Origin: Pseudomonas turukhanskensis
GTDB taxonomy: Bacteria > Pseudomonadota > Gammaproteobacteria > Pseudomonadales > Pseudomonadaceae
Assembly (NCBI RefSeq): GCF_027922365.1
Contig: NZ_BSFN01000023.1
Coordinates: 1 to 58,771 of the forward strand
Reading direction: 5' to 3'
Length of the DNA: 58,771 nucleotides
Shown piece by piece: positions 1-7,682 of this stretch (its first letter is position 1; each line of letters starts with the position of its first letter). The position numbers and the translations under genes were made by a program. The notes under the pieces are model-generated. The model had not been told where the DNA came from. It did no database searches and worked only from the letters and a program-made list of their open reading frames with translations.

Positions 1-88
1 TATGGCCTAAGGGTGTGCCCGGCTTTCAAACCCTCCCCCGATGATCAGTCGGAGACTATCTCCTCTTTCGAGGAGGAGTCGAGATACA

Positions 89-153
89 AGGGTGTGCGTT
101 GCGCACCATTGCGATCCCCGGAGAAATCGCCCGGTGGGCGGAGCACACCCTAC
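89..153. repeat. palindromic intergenic repeat, GGGTGTGC family, copy 1
   Basis: The element starts with AGGGTGTGC and ends with GCACACCCTAC, so its ends form an inverted repeat around a variable centre. Two further copies lie at 3783-3848 and 52827-52892. It sits downstream of the transporter gene stop codon at 167. The rest of positions 1-166 shows no convincing gene. Confidence 0.75.
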
Positions 154-166
154 GTCGAGGTAGGGC

Positions 167-814
167 TTAAGCGGTCGGTTTGCCGGCGAGAACGCGCAGA
201 ATCGCGTTCAGCAACACGCCATACAACGGCACAAACAGCAGCAGGCTGATGGTGAGTTTTACCCCGTAGTCGACCGTGGCGATTTCTACCCAGTGCTCGG
301 CCATAAACGGGTTGCTGCTGTGCCAGAAGGCCACGGCAAAGAACACGAAGGTGTCCAGAAGGTTGCCGAAAATGGTCGATACCGTTGGCGCAATCCACCA
401 TTGGCGCAAACGCCGCAGACGGTCGAACACCTGGATATCGAGAATCTGCCCGAAGGCGTAGGCCAGGAAGCTGGCCAGGGAAATGCGCAGCACAAACTCA
501 TTGAAGTGCAGCAACGCATCGACGCCGCGAAAGCTGGCTTCCTGGAACAGCACCGAGACGATGTACGACACCAGCAGCGCCGGCACCATCACCTGGGCGA
601 TGACCAGGCGTGCCGGGCCCTTGCCGAGCAGGCGTACGGTGAGGTCGGTGGCCAGGAAAATAAACGGGAAGCTGAACGCGCCCCAGGTGGTATGCCAGCC
701 GAACAGGGTGATGGGCAACTGCACCAGGTAGTTGCTGGCAATGATGATCAGGATATGGAACAGCACAAGGAACGTCAGCGCCACGCGGCGACGTTCGGGA
801 GTAATCAGGGACAT
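167..814 (-). CDS. yhhQ: queuosine precursor (7-cyano-7-deazaguanine) transporter, YhhQ family
   Basis: The protein has 215 residues and is strongly hydrophobic throughout, with about six predicted membrane segments. Its N-terminus (LTFLVLFHILIIIASNYLVQ) and the internal FPFIFLATDLTVRLLGK stretch are typical of the YhhQ/COG1738 vitamin-uptake-like family. Members import preQ0 or preQ1, precursors of the queuosine tRNA modification, across the inner membrane. The ATG at 812-814 is preceded by an AAGG Shine-Dalgarno sequence that lies in the tail of a probable preQ1-I riboswitch, which independently supports the substrate. Length agrees with the family. It appears monocistronic. Transport of preQ0/preQ1 is inferred from family and riboswitch. 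Confidence 0.9.
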   Translation of the reverse strand: MSLITPERRRVALTFLVLFHILIIIASNYLVQLPITLFGWHTTWGAFSFPFIFLATDLTVRLLGKGPARLVIAQVMVPALLVSYIVSVLFQEASFRGVDALLHFNEFVLRISLASFLAYAFGQILDIQVFDRLRRLRQWWIAPTVSTIFGNLLDTFVFFAVAFWHSSNPFMAEHWVEIATVDYGVKLTISLLLFVPLYGVLLNAILRVLAGKPTA

Positions 815-819
815 GGCAG

Positions 820-855
820 GGCCTTTTTGATCGATGGGGTTAGGGAACCCATGGA
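820..855 (-). promoter_or_regulatory. probable preQ1-I riboswitch upstream of yhhQ
   Basis: Read on the minus strand, the leader contains ATGGG, the loop TTCCCTAA and CCCCAT, followed by an A-rich tail that ends in the ribosome binding site AAAAAGG. The arms ATGGG (852-848) and CCCAT (838-834) pair. The loop C residues can pair with the GG of the Shine-Dalgarno as a second pseudoknot helix. This is the small H-type pseudoknot of preQ1-I aptamers, which control translation by hiding the ribosome binding site. A -10-like TAGAAT lies at 871-866, so the transcript would start close to the aptamer. No other function is claimed. Confidence 0.75.
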
Positions 856-901
856 AACGGCGCGCATTCTACCTGTTGCGGGCAAACAAAGTCACAGTGC
901 T

Positions 902-946
902 CTGCCCCCCTCTCCCGCGTGCGGGAGAGGGGCCGGGGGTGAGGGC
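902..946. repeat. palindromic repeat, CCCTCTCCC family, copy 1
   Basis: The sequence CCCCTCTCCCGCGTGCGGGAG forms a strong hairpin (CTCCCGC/GCGGGAG) followed by GGGGTGAGGGC. Related copies lie at 39409-39522 and 44459-44549. It falls between the small secreted protein gene and the yhhQ promoter. Confidence 0.7.
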
Positions 947-995
947 AAACAGGCAGCCGGTATCCCCGCCGGTGATATCGCCGTCTGGATTAAGG

Positions 996-1310
996 CTAGC
1001 GAATATCCTTGTGATCAATCTCCACCGTATGCCCCGGCCCCAGTTCCAGCAGCACGTAAAACCCGCCGTCGGGGCGGGCGAAGGTAAAGCTGGAGTCGTC
1101 CCCCAACTTGCCGGCCAGCAGCGTGTTGTCGTCATAGCCGACGACGTCCAGAGTGGCGCCGGGCAGGGCGGTGCCATCGGACATTCCGCCATTGCAACGG
1201 ATTTGTTCGCCACCGATGGCCTGGCACTGGCAATACAAACCGTGGGCCGTTACCTGAGTGCTGGCGGCCAGGGCCAAGGTGGCGAGCACGAGGGAGAAAA
1301 CACGGTTCAT
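996..1310 (-). CDS. small secreted protein of unknown function, third gene of PepSY operon
   Basis: The 104-residue product begins with a clear Sec signal peptide (MNRVFSLVLATLALAASTQVTAHG, cleavage probably after VTA near residue 22), so it is likely periplasmic. The mature part has a Cys-rich start (GLYCQCQAIGGEQIRC) and a beta-rich C-terminus, LLAGKLGDDSSFTFARPDGG. The latter resembles small carboxypeptidase-regulatory-like or NikM-like beta domains, but I do not recognise a named family. The start codon overlaps the stop of the upstream gene in an ATGA arrangement, so the two are translationally coupled. Position in a PepSY operon beside a Fur-like regulator suggests a role linked to metal or haem metabolism; this is inference. 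Confidence 0.75.
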   Translation of the reverse strand: MNRVFSLVLATLALAASTQVTAHGLYCQCQAIGGEQIRCNGGMSDGTALPGATLDVVGYDDNTLLAGKLGDDSSFTFARPDGGFYVLLELGPGHTVEIDHKDIR

Positions 1311-1849
1311 GGGCGAGCTCCGGGTTGGCGTTCAAGCCAGCTGATCAGCGAGGGCGAGGCGTTGGCCAGGGGGATGGCGGTGTGGTGCACGCTGCCGTCC
1401 CAGCCTTCGACGGTCAGCCACAGGTCGCTGGCGGCCGTGGTGTTCTGGGGTACGACTACTTCGGCCATCAGCCGGTACGGGCTGCCGGACAGCAAGGCGC
1501 CGGCGGTGCGCAGGTTGCGGGGTTTGCCAATGCGCAGGTAAGCGGCCTTCACCTTGGGCAGGCAGGCTTCGCATAGGGCTACGGCGAACTCCTTCATATT
1601 GCCGGCTTTGCCTTCAGCCTCGGGGTCGCCCACATGCCATTCGGCCACTCGAGCGCTCCAGGGGCCGACTGTGAACTCACCAATCTCGCGCTCACCCAAA
1701 CCGAGGGTGCCGCGGAACATCGCCGCGTTCTCGAAGTACGCCGGCATAAAGCCCAGGGGAATCGCCAGCATGGCGATATTCAGGTGGAAGCGGTACCTGT
1801 GCCACAAGCGCTGGGCGGTGGTCTGCGGTGCTGCGATGGCCTTGCTCAT
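1307..1849 (-). CDS. membrane-anchored protein of unknown function, second gene of PepSY operon
   Basis: The 180-residue protein has a basic N-terminus (RLWHRYRFH), then one hydrophobic segment at about residues 22-40 (LNIAMLAIPLGFMPAYF), then a soluble domain that is presumably periplasmic. The soluble part includes a Cys pair (ALCEACLP), as in the downstream protein. It overlaps both neighbours by four bases (ATGA), so it belongs to one operon with the PepSY protein upstream and the small secreted protein downstream. I do not recognise a domain with a known reaction. Co-occurrence with PepSY-TM proteins suggests a membrane complex facing the periplasm, which is inference only. Confidence 0.75.
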   Translation of the reverse strand: MSKAIAAPQTTAQRLWHRYRFHLNIAMLAIPLGFMPAYFENAAMFRGTLGLGEREIGEFTVGPWSARVAEWHVGDPEAEGKAGNMKEFAVALCEACLPKVKAAYLRIGKPRNLRTAGALLSGSPYRLMAEVVVPQNTTAASDLWLTVEGWDGSVHHTAIPLANASPSLISWLERQPGARP

Positions 1850-3045
1850 GGCTGACCCTCCGAAACAATTGTCGCGGCGTGCTGCGGTTTCACCCGCTGC
1901 GCGCGCCTGGTCAGGTTGGCGGTGGCCTGCACCGTGCGTTTACTCCAGATCAGCAGGCCGCTGAGCACCATCATGCTCAGCACCAGGCCGAAGAAGGCCC
2001 AGATCAGCTTGATCCACAGGCCACCGAAATCGCCGGTGTGCAGCGGGCGCATCGACTCGGTGACGAACTCCAGCGTGCTGCGATTACTCAGCAGATTGGC
2101 GCCGGCTACCGCGCCGGTGTAGGGGTTGATTTCGGCGGTCTGGAACATCAGCGGGTACCAGCCACGGCCGCCGATGCCGTAGTGGCTGAAAGCGTCTTCG
2201 GGCAGGGTAATAAAGCTCACCTCCAGGCCGGGAATCTTCTCGGCGGCAATGGCGGTGATCTGGTCCAGGCCCAGGCGCGGCGGCGCCAGACCGTCGGCGG
2301 TTATCGGCACCTCGTGGCGTGCAACGAAGGAGGGCGGGCCTTCGGTGGAAATCGAGATATGGAAGTCCGACAGCAGCGCCTCGATCAGAAACCAGGTGCC
2401 GGTGATGGAGATCACCGCGATAAACCAGATCGACCAGATGCCGCTCAGGCGATGGAAGTCGCCCCAGAAAACCCGCGCGCCCTGGGTAACGCGCAGGCGC
2501 GGGGTAAAAAAGCCTTTCCAGAAGCGCTTGTAGACCACCAGGCCCGTGATCAACGACACCAATAGCGGCAGGCCCAGCAACGACACCAAATACCAGCCCC
2601 AGCTGTAGCCATTGGTAAACGGCACCAGCCACCAGCCATGCAAGGCGCGGGTAAAGGCGCTGAAGTCGAAGGTGGGGCTTACGCCCTGAATCGCGCCGCT
2701 GTAGGGGTTGATGTACAGCCGATAGCTGCCGCCGCCCGGCTCGCTGACGCTGGCCGTGAGGGCGAAGTGCGATTCTTCCGGGCTTGATAGCCATTCCACC
2801 GCCAACTCTGGGCGTTCTTTGTGGATGGCGGCCAGCACCTGGCCATAGCTCAGCGGTTGGGCATCGTCATCGGGTTGGCTGGCACGAATTTCCGGGTTGG
2901 CCAGCCAGACAATCTCCTGACTGACTACCGCCAGGGTGCCAGTGACACACACGATCAGCAGGAAAAACCAGATGGGCAAGGCCAGCCAGCTGTGCACAAG
3001 GAACCAGGTTTTGGCGCGGTTTTTCTTAGACATGGGTTTGGACAT
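1846..3045 (-). CDS. PepSY-associated transmembrane protein
   Basis: About 399 residues with four hydrophobic segments: near residues 19-40 (IWFFLLIVCVTGTLAVV), near 180 (YLVSLLGLPLLVSLITGLVVY), near 215 (IWFIAVISITGTWFLIEALL) and near the C-terminus (AFFGLVLSMMVLSGLLIW). This is the architecture of the PepSY_TM (PiuB-like) family, inner-membrane proteins often linked to iron or siderophore uptake and ferric reduction. The ATG at 3045 was chosen; a TTG two codons upstream (3051) and an ATG at 3033 are alternatives, and none has a strong ribosome binding site. It is the first gene of a three-gene operon with ATGA overlaps and is divergent from a Fur-like gene, which fits metal-responsive expression. 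No good Fur box was found in the 3046-3328 spacer. Confidence 0.85.
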   Translation of the reverse strand: MSKPMSKKNRAKTWFLVHSWLALPIWFFLLIVCVTGTLAVVSQEIVWLANPEIRASQPDDDAQPLSYGQVLAAIHKERPELAVEWLSSPEESHFALTASVSEPGGGSYRLYINPYSGAIQGVSPTFDFSAFTRALHGWWLVPFTNGYSWGWYLVSLLGLPLLVSLITGLVVYKRFWKGFFTPRLRVTQGARVFWGDFHRLSGIWSIWFIAVISITGTWFLIEALLSDFHISISTEGPPSFVARHEVPITADGLAPPRLGLDQITAIAAEKIPGLEVSFITLPEDAFSHYGIGGRGWYPLMFQTAEINPYTGAVAGANLLSNRSTLEFVTESMRPLHTGDFGGLWIKLIWAFFGLVLSMMVLSGLLIWSKRTVQATANLTRRAQRVKPQHAATIVSEGQP

Positions 3046-3141
3046 AAACAAGAGGGCTTAAATAGCGAAATAAACCAGCGCAAAGGCAGGCGCGCAGGAC
3101 AAGGCGAGGCGAAACTTTTCCAGGTTTCAACGTCTCTACCT

Positions 3142-3280
3142 ACAAGACGGATAGCTGCGGCAAAACCCGCACCGGCAGATGCAAGGAAATGTTTCCAGCA
3201 AGCGGCTGCGACGGCCAGGGCAAAAAAATCACCGCTCGTGCAAATTCTTTTGCGGTTTTTTGTCTGCTCATCCGTCTTGT
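3142..3280. repeat. divergent-promoter region bounded by an 11-bp perfect inverted repeat
   Basis: ACAAGACGGAT at 3142-3152 is matched by its exact reverse complement ATCCGTCTTGT at 3270-3280. The pair encloses 117 bp between the PepSY operon and the Fur-like gene pair. It could be a long-range operator pair or the ends of a small mobile element. No protein-coding gene or canonical Fur box is visible in this spacer. Confidence 0.5.
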
Positions 3281-3328
3281 TAGTAAGGCGCCAAATTTTC
3301 AACGAGCGCCGTGGTCAAGGAGTTGCAC

Positions 3329-3445
3329 ATGAACACACTGATTCAACCGGGCCAGGGCAGGGCAGCTCCGGGTCTGGCAAGCGTGCAAGGCGGCTGCGCC
3401 GAGGTGGCGTCGGCAACTGTCTCAAACGCGGAGGTGCGGATATGA
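3329..3445 (+). CDS. 38-residue small ORF coupled to the Fur-like gene
   Basis: ATG at 3329 is preceded at a 6-nt distance by AAGGAG (3317-3322), an excellent ribosome binding site. The peptide starts MNTLIQPGQGRAAPG, contains a single Cys (QGGCAEVAS) and ends NAEVRI. Its TGA stop at 3443-3445 overlaps the ATG of the Fur-like gene (ATGA), so translation of the two is probably coupled. It has no signal peptide or membrane segment and I know no family for it. It could be a functional small protein or a leader peptide whose translation opens the next start. Evidence is the ribosome binding site and the overlap only. Confidence 0.55.
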   Translation: MNTLIQPGQGRAAPGLASVQGGCAEVASATVSNAEVRI

Positions 3446-3777
3446 ACCAACCACAGATGCTGCGCTTGAGTGGCTTGCCTGCTCAGCATGGCAACCAGCG
3501 TTTCAAACGAATTCTCGGTGCGGTCGGCCTCAAGTGCAGCCAGCCGCGGTTAAAAATTCTCGACGTGTTGTGCGAATGCAGCGAAACCGGCGAAGCCCTG
3601 ACCCTGCAGCAAATGCATGCGCGGTTAACCGATGCCGACGTGCCTATTTCCCAGCTGTGCCTGAGCCAGGCGTTGCGCCGGATGTGGCAGGGTGGGTTGG
3701 TGTGGCGCAATGAAGCGCATGCGTATGCGCTGGTGCCGGGTGTGTTGGATATGGCGGAGCAGCGCCGGGCGGGCTAG
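3442..3777 (+). CDS. short Fur-like winged-helix protein lacking the metal-binding C-terminal domain
   Basis: The 111-residue protein matches the DNA-binding half of Fur. GLKCSQPRLKILDVL corresponds to Fur GLKxTxPRxKIL. The following LTLQQMHARL...ISQLCLSQALRRMWQGGLV corresponds to the Fur helix-turn-helix and the YRxLxxFExAGLV segment. It stops shortly after the wing (AYALVPG), so the dimerisation domain and the HHDH-type metal ligands of Fur are absent. ATG at 3442 has the ribosome binding site GGAGG at 3431. It is the second gene after a 38-codon ORF and divergent from the PepSY operon, its most likely target. A role as a metal-independent repressor or Fur antagonist is inference. Confidence 0.75.
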   Translation: MNQPQMLRLSGLPAQHGNQRFKRILGAVGLKCSQPRLKILDVLCECSETGEALTLQQMHARLTDADVPISQLCLSQALRRMWQGGLVWRNEAHAYALVPGVLDMAEQRRAG

Positions 3778-3782
3778 CGCTT

Positions 3783-3848
3783 GTAGGGTGTGCTGTGCGC
3801 ACCATTGCGGTGTATGCAAGATCGCTTGGTGCGCATAGCACACCCTAC
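3783..3848. repeat. palindromic intergenic repeat, GGGTGTGC family, copy 2
   Basis: The element begins GTAGGGTGTGC and ends GCACACCCTAC, with an internal GTGCGCACC/GGTGCGCAT pairing, so it folds into a nearly continuous hairpin. It starts six bases after the Fur-like stop codon. It belongs to the same family as 89-153 and 52827-52892. Confidence 0.8.
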
Positions 3849-3885
3849 AAAAGCGCAACAAAAGGCGAGTCGTTGTTTGAGCCAT

Positions 3886-3917
3886 AAAAAAAAGGGATGC
3901 CATTGGCATCCCTTTTT
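3886..3917. terminator. bidirectional rho-independent terminator between Fur-like gene and rne
   Basis: A perfect stem, GGGATGCC/GGCATCCC with the loop ATT (3894-3912), is flanked by A7 on the left and T5 on the right. It can terminate both the plus-strand Fur-like transcript and the minus-strand rne transcript, whose stop codon lies at 3931. Confidence 0.9.
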
Positions 3918-3930
3918 CACATCCGAAGAT

Positions 3931-6900
3931 TTAAACGAGCGGCTTGCTCTCGTTTTTGTCTTCTTCTTTTTCAGCTTCGGTTTTCTCGGCGGCTTCTTCC
4001 GGCGCAGCCACTTCTGCGGCGCTGGTTTCTTCTACCTTGATTTCTTCGACGCTAACTTCTTCAGCGATCACAGCCGGCTCAGCCACTTGCACTGGAGCGG
4101 GTTCAGCCGCGTCTTCCTGCTTGGCCTTTTCGGCTTCAACGGTGTGCTCTACATCGGCAACCGCGTGGGCGGTAACGCCAACTGGTTCAGCAGCAACCAC
4201 CGCTTCAACCACGGCAGCTGAGGCTTCTTCAGCTTCCTTGGCCAGGCGCTCGGCTTCACGCTGACGGCGACGCACTTCACGTGGGTCGTTCGGCGCGCGG
4301 CCATTGCTCGCTACAACCGGAGCAGGCTCGGCCACCACTTCAGCAACCACGGCGACTTCAGCAACTTCCACAACCGGAGTTGGCTCAGCAACAACCGGTG
4401 CAGCTTCAACCACGGCTTCTGGAGCCGGCGAGGCTTCAACAGCCGGAGCAGCTTCAACCACAGCCGGTGCTTCTTCGAAAGCAGGCGCAGCCTCTACAAC
4501 AGCCGGTGCTTCGACGGCAGGGCTGGTTTCGGCAACGGGTTCAGCAACAACAGCTTCAATCGCAGGGGCAGCTGGTTCGTTGTACTCACCTACCGGCGCG
4601 GCCACGGGCTCGCTGGCAGGCTGGCTTTCAACGGTCTCGCTGGCCTGGGTTTGGGCAACGATTTCGCTCACGACTGCGGCGGTGGTTGCCGCAACAGCAA
4701 TGGTAGCTTCGGCGTTGGCTGCTGGAGTTTCGGCGTTGCCGGTGGACTCTTCGCTGCTGCCTTCTTCGCTGCCTTCGATAATGTTGCCGTTGGCATCGCG
4801 TTGACGCTCACGACGGTTGCTGCGACGACGCTGACCACGGGAACGGCGACGTGGACGATCACCGCCCTCGGCGTTCTCTTGCTCTTCGTCGTGCTGCTCT
4901 TCGGCGTTCAGCAGTTCTTCTTCATTGCCATTGGCATCGGCAACTGGGCGCAGTTGACGCTCTTCACGCGGGGCGCGTGGTTGACGCTCTTCGCGCGGCT
5001 TGCGCTCGGCACGCTCTTCGCTCGGGGCTTCCTGGCCCTGGGCGCCCAGCGGCTCACGCAGTTCGCGTTGCGGGCGGTCTTCACGTGGGGCGCGATCTTC
5101 ACGCGGTGCACGTGGCTCGCGTGGTTTGCGTTCTTCACGCGGAGCACGTGGCGCACGTTCTTCGCGCGGGGCACGTTCTTCACGTGGCGCTGCATCTTCA
5201 CGCGGCTCGCGGGCTTCACGAGGGGCGCGCTCTTCACGCGGCTCGCGCGGTGCACGTTCTTCACGTGGGCCACGGTCTTCGCGCGGTTTGCGCTCTTCGC
5301 TGTCGCGACGACCACCACGGTTGCGATTCTGCTGACGACCGTTACGACGCTCGTCGCTGCGCTGTGGGCGCTCGCTGGTGGTTTTCTTCTCGACCACGAC
5401 TGGCTTTTCTTCTTCCTTGCCGGCGAACAGGCTGACCAGCGACTTCACCAGGCCTTTGAACAGGCTTGGTTCGGCTGCCGGGGCAGGTTGTTCGGCAGCA
5501 GCGGCCGGAGTCGGCGCAGCGCGTTGCGGGGTGGCCTTGATGGCGGCTTCCTGGCGAACCAGGGTGCGGGTAGCGGTGGTTTGTGCCACTTCCTCCACTT
5601 CGGCGGCAGCCATTTCGTAGCTCGACTGCGAGGTCTGGGCTTCCGGGCTGTCGTCACGGATACGCTGCACTTCGAAGTGCGGGGTTTCCAGGTGGTCGTT
5701 CGGCAGAATCACGATACGGGCACGAGTACGCAGTTCGATCTTGGTGATCGAGTTACGTTTTTCGTTGAGCAGGAACGCAGCAACCGGAATCGGCACCTGG
5801 GCGCGTACTTCGGCGGTGCGGTCTTTCAGGGCTTCTTCTTCAATCAGACGCAGAATGGCCAGCGACAGCGATTCCACATCACGGATGATGCCTTGACCGT
5901 TGCAGCGTGGGCAGACAATGCCGCTGCCTTCAGCCAGGGAAGGGCGCAGACGCTGACGGGACATTTCCAGCAAGCCGAAACGCGAGATGCGGCCTACTTG
6001 AACGCGGGCACGGTCGGCTTCCAGGCTTTCGCGGACTTTTTCTTCCACGGCGCGCTGGTTCTTGGCCGGGGTCATGTCGATGAAGTCGATCACGATCAGG
6101 CCGCCGATATCACGCAGGCGCAGTTGGCGGGCAATTTCTTCGGCCGCTTCGAGGTTGGTTTGCAGCGCGGTTTCTTCGATATCGCTGCCTTTGGTGGCGC
6201 GCGCCGAGTTGATGTCGATGGACACCAGGGCTTCGGTCGGGTCGATAACGATGGAGCCACCGGACGGCAGCTTCACTTCACGCTGAAACGCGGTTTCGAT
6301 CTGGCTTTCGATCTGGAAACGGTTGAACAGCGGCACGCTGTCTTCGTACAGCTTGATCTTGCTGGCGTACTGCGGCATCACCTGGCGGATAAAGCTCAGG
6401 GCTTCTTCCTGGGCTTCAACGCTGTCGACCAGTACTTCGCCGATGTCCTGGCGCAGGTAGTCGCGGATGGCGCGGATGATGACGTTGCTTTCCTGGTAGA
6501 TCAGGAAAGGGGCCGCGCGGTCCAGGGACGCTTCTTTGATGGCGCTCCACAGTTGCAGCAGGTAATCGAGGTCCCACTGCATTTCTTCGCTGCTACGGCC
6601 AAGGCCGGCAGTGCGCACGATCAGGCCCATGTCGCTAGGAGCAACCAGACCGTTCAGTGCTTCACGCAGTTCGTTACGCTCTTCGCCTTCGATGCGGCGT
6701 GAGATGCCACCGGCGCGAGGGTTGTTGGGCATCAGTACCAGGTAGCGACCAGCCAGGCTGATGAAAGTGGTGAGGGCGGCGCCCTTGTTACCACGTTCTT
6801 CTTTTTCGACCTGAACGATAACTTCCTGGCCTTCGCTCAACACTTCTTTGATGTTGACGCGGCCTTCAGGGGCTTTCTTGAAGTATTCGCGGGAAATTTC

Positions 6901-7113
6901 TTTGAGGGGCAAGAAGCCGTGGCGTTCGGAGCCGAAATCAACAAAAGCGGCTTCAAGGCTAGGTTCGATGCGGGTGATTTTGCCTTTGTAGATGTTGGCT
7001 TTTTTCTGCTCACGGGCACCCGATTCAATATCGAGGTCGTAGAGTTTCTGGCCATCTACCAGCGCGACACGCAACTCTTCAGGTTGAGTTGCGTTAATCA
7101 GCATTCTTTTCAT
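3931..7113 (-). CDS. rne: ribonuclease E
   Basis: The 1060-residue product starts MKRMLINATQPEELRVALVDG, the conserved RNase E N-terminus, so the ATG at 7113 was chosen over an upstream in-frame start. Domain order: S1 RNA-binding domain (about 35-120), RNase H-like and 5'-sensor regions, and the DNase I-like catalytic domain. The latter carries SIDINSARATKG and VIDFIDM, the two Mg-binding Asp near 303 and 346 by E. coli numbering. A zinc-link CPRCNGQG follows near 404. The C-terminal half is disordered scaffold with many Arg/Glu/Pro repeats (APREERAPRE-like), then an Ala/Val/Pro/Glu-rich tail. It is the endonuclease core of the RNA degradosome, acting in mRNA decay and rRNA/tRNA processing at the inner membrane. 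A long leader suggests autoregulation. Confidence 0.97.
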   Translation of the reverse strand: MKRMLINATQPEELRVALVDGQKLYDLDIESGAREQKKANIYKGKITRIEPSLEAAFVDFGSERHGFLPLKEISREYFKKAPEGRVNIKEVLSEGQEVIVQVEKEERGNKGAALTTFISLAGRYLVLMPNNPRAGGISRRIEGEERNELREALNGLVAPSDMGLIVRTAGLGRSSEEMQWDLDYLLQLWSAIKEASLDRAAPFLIYQESNVIIRAIRDYLRQDIGEVLVDSVEAQEEALSFIRQVMPQYASKIKLYEDSVPLFNRFQIESQIETAFQREVKLPSGGSIVIDPTEALVSIDINSARATKGSDIEETALQTNLEAAEEIARQLRLRDIGGLIVIDFIDMTPAKNQRAVEEKVRESLEADRARVQVGRISRFGLLEMSRQRLRPSLAEGSGIVCPRCNGQGIIRDVESLSLAILRLIEEEALKDRTAEVRAQVPIPVAAFLLNEKRNSITKIELRTRARIVILPNDHLETPHFEVQRIRDDSPEAQTSQSSYEMAAAEVEEVAQTTATRTLVRQEAAIKATPQRAAPTPAAAAEQPAPAAEPSLFKGLVKSLVSLFAGKEEEKPVVVEKKTTSERPQRSDERRNGRQQNRNRGGRRDSEERKPREDRGPREERAPREPREERAPREAREPREDAAPREERAPREERAPRAPREERKPREPRAPREDRAPREDRPQRELREPLGAQGQEAPSEERAERKPREERQPRAPREERQLRPVADANGNEEELLNAEEQHDEEQENAEGGDRPRRRSRGQRRRSNRRERQRDANGNIIEGSEEGSSEESTGNAETPAANAEATIAVAATTAAVVSEIVAQTQASETVESQPASEPVAAPVGEYNEPAAPAIEAVVAEPVAETSPAVEAPAVVEAAPAFEEAPAVVEAAPAVEASPAPEAVVEAAPVVAEPTPVVEVAEVAVVAEVVAEPAPVVASNGRAPNDPREVRRRQREAERLAKEAEEASAAVVEAVVAAEPVGVTAHAVADVEHTVEAEKAKQEDAAEPAPVQVAEPAVIAEEVSVEEIKVEETSAAEVAAPEEAAEKTEAEKEEDKNESKPLV

Positions 7114-7617
7114 GTAGTACCGTCGGTTTCCGGGCTGCCGGAAACGGCGTTCGGCACACACGACTCTCAGGGTCGGTGTCAGGGCTCGTCAGAAACGGTT
7201 GTAAGTCGTTCCATGTCTAACAACGCCAGCCAACGGGGCTGGGGTGGCGACGGACGTCTCCTGCTTGCTGTAGTGAAACAAGCACTTGGTCAGGAGGAGG
7301 AATCAACCAGCGGTAGCGGACGAGATAACACGTCTTCTAAAGCTACGCCTGCCGCGGTTGTGCATCTCCACCCTACACGTATCGCTGAAAATCGGGTGCC
7401 GCTCGCAGAATCTGCAGCGGGTTGGCATTTACCGCTAACTCCCCCGAGGGTAGCCAGCGCGTCATGGCTCAAGGCGTTATTTCCGGGATGTTCGTGGCCC
7501 TTTTCAGCCATCTATCGTTGAACAATCCCGTCGGACGGCCTTACGTCCTGAATCACGTTGCACACGGAAGGGGCTTGCAAATTGGCAAACGTCCACAACC
7601 GGGCCACTTTTGGCGGC
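7114..7617 (-). promoter_or_regulatory. long 5' untranslated leader of rne
   Basis: From the predicted transcription start near 7617 to the rne ATG there are about 500 nt without a credible gene. RNase E genes are known to carry long leaders through which the enzyme cleaves and represses its own mRNA. I infer the same here, since no leader sequence motif was matched. Only short ORFs occur in this stretch and none has a good ribosome binding site. Confidence 0.6.
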
Positions 7618-7624
7618 GTTCGGG

Positions 7625-7653
7625 ACTATAGCAGCAATGATTAAGTGCTTCAA
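7625..7653 (-). promoter_or_regulatory. sigma70-type promoter for rne
   Basis: Read on the minus strand, TTGAAG (7653-7648) and TATAGT (7630-7625) are separated by exactly 17 bp. Transcription would start near 7617. The divergent rluC promoter overlaps it: TTCAAA at 7649-7654 and TATCAT at 7670-7675 read on the plus strand. Confidence 0.7.
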
Positions 7654-7682
7654 ATCAATAAAAAATTGTTATCATCGCGGCC

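Noticed and set aside
13..249. 78-codon plus-strand reading frame at the left edge
   Set aside because: It runs through a palindromic repeat and into the yhhQ gene on the other strand; no ribosome binding site or family.
3046..3328. Fur box upstream of the PepSY operon
   Set aside because: No sequence close to the GATAATGATAATCATTATC consensus was found on either strand.
4651..6702. 683-codon plus-strand reading frame
   Set aside because: Antisense to rne; composition is the mirror of RNase E codons.
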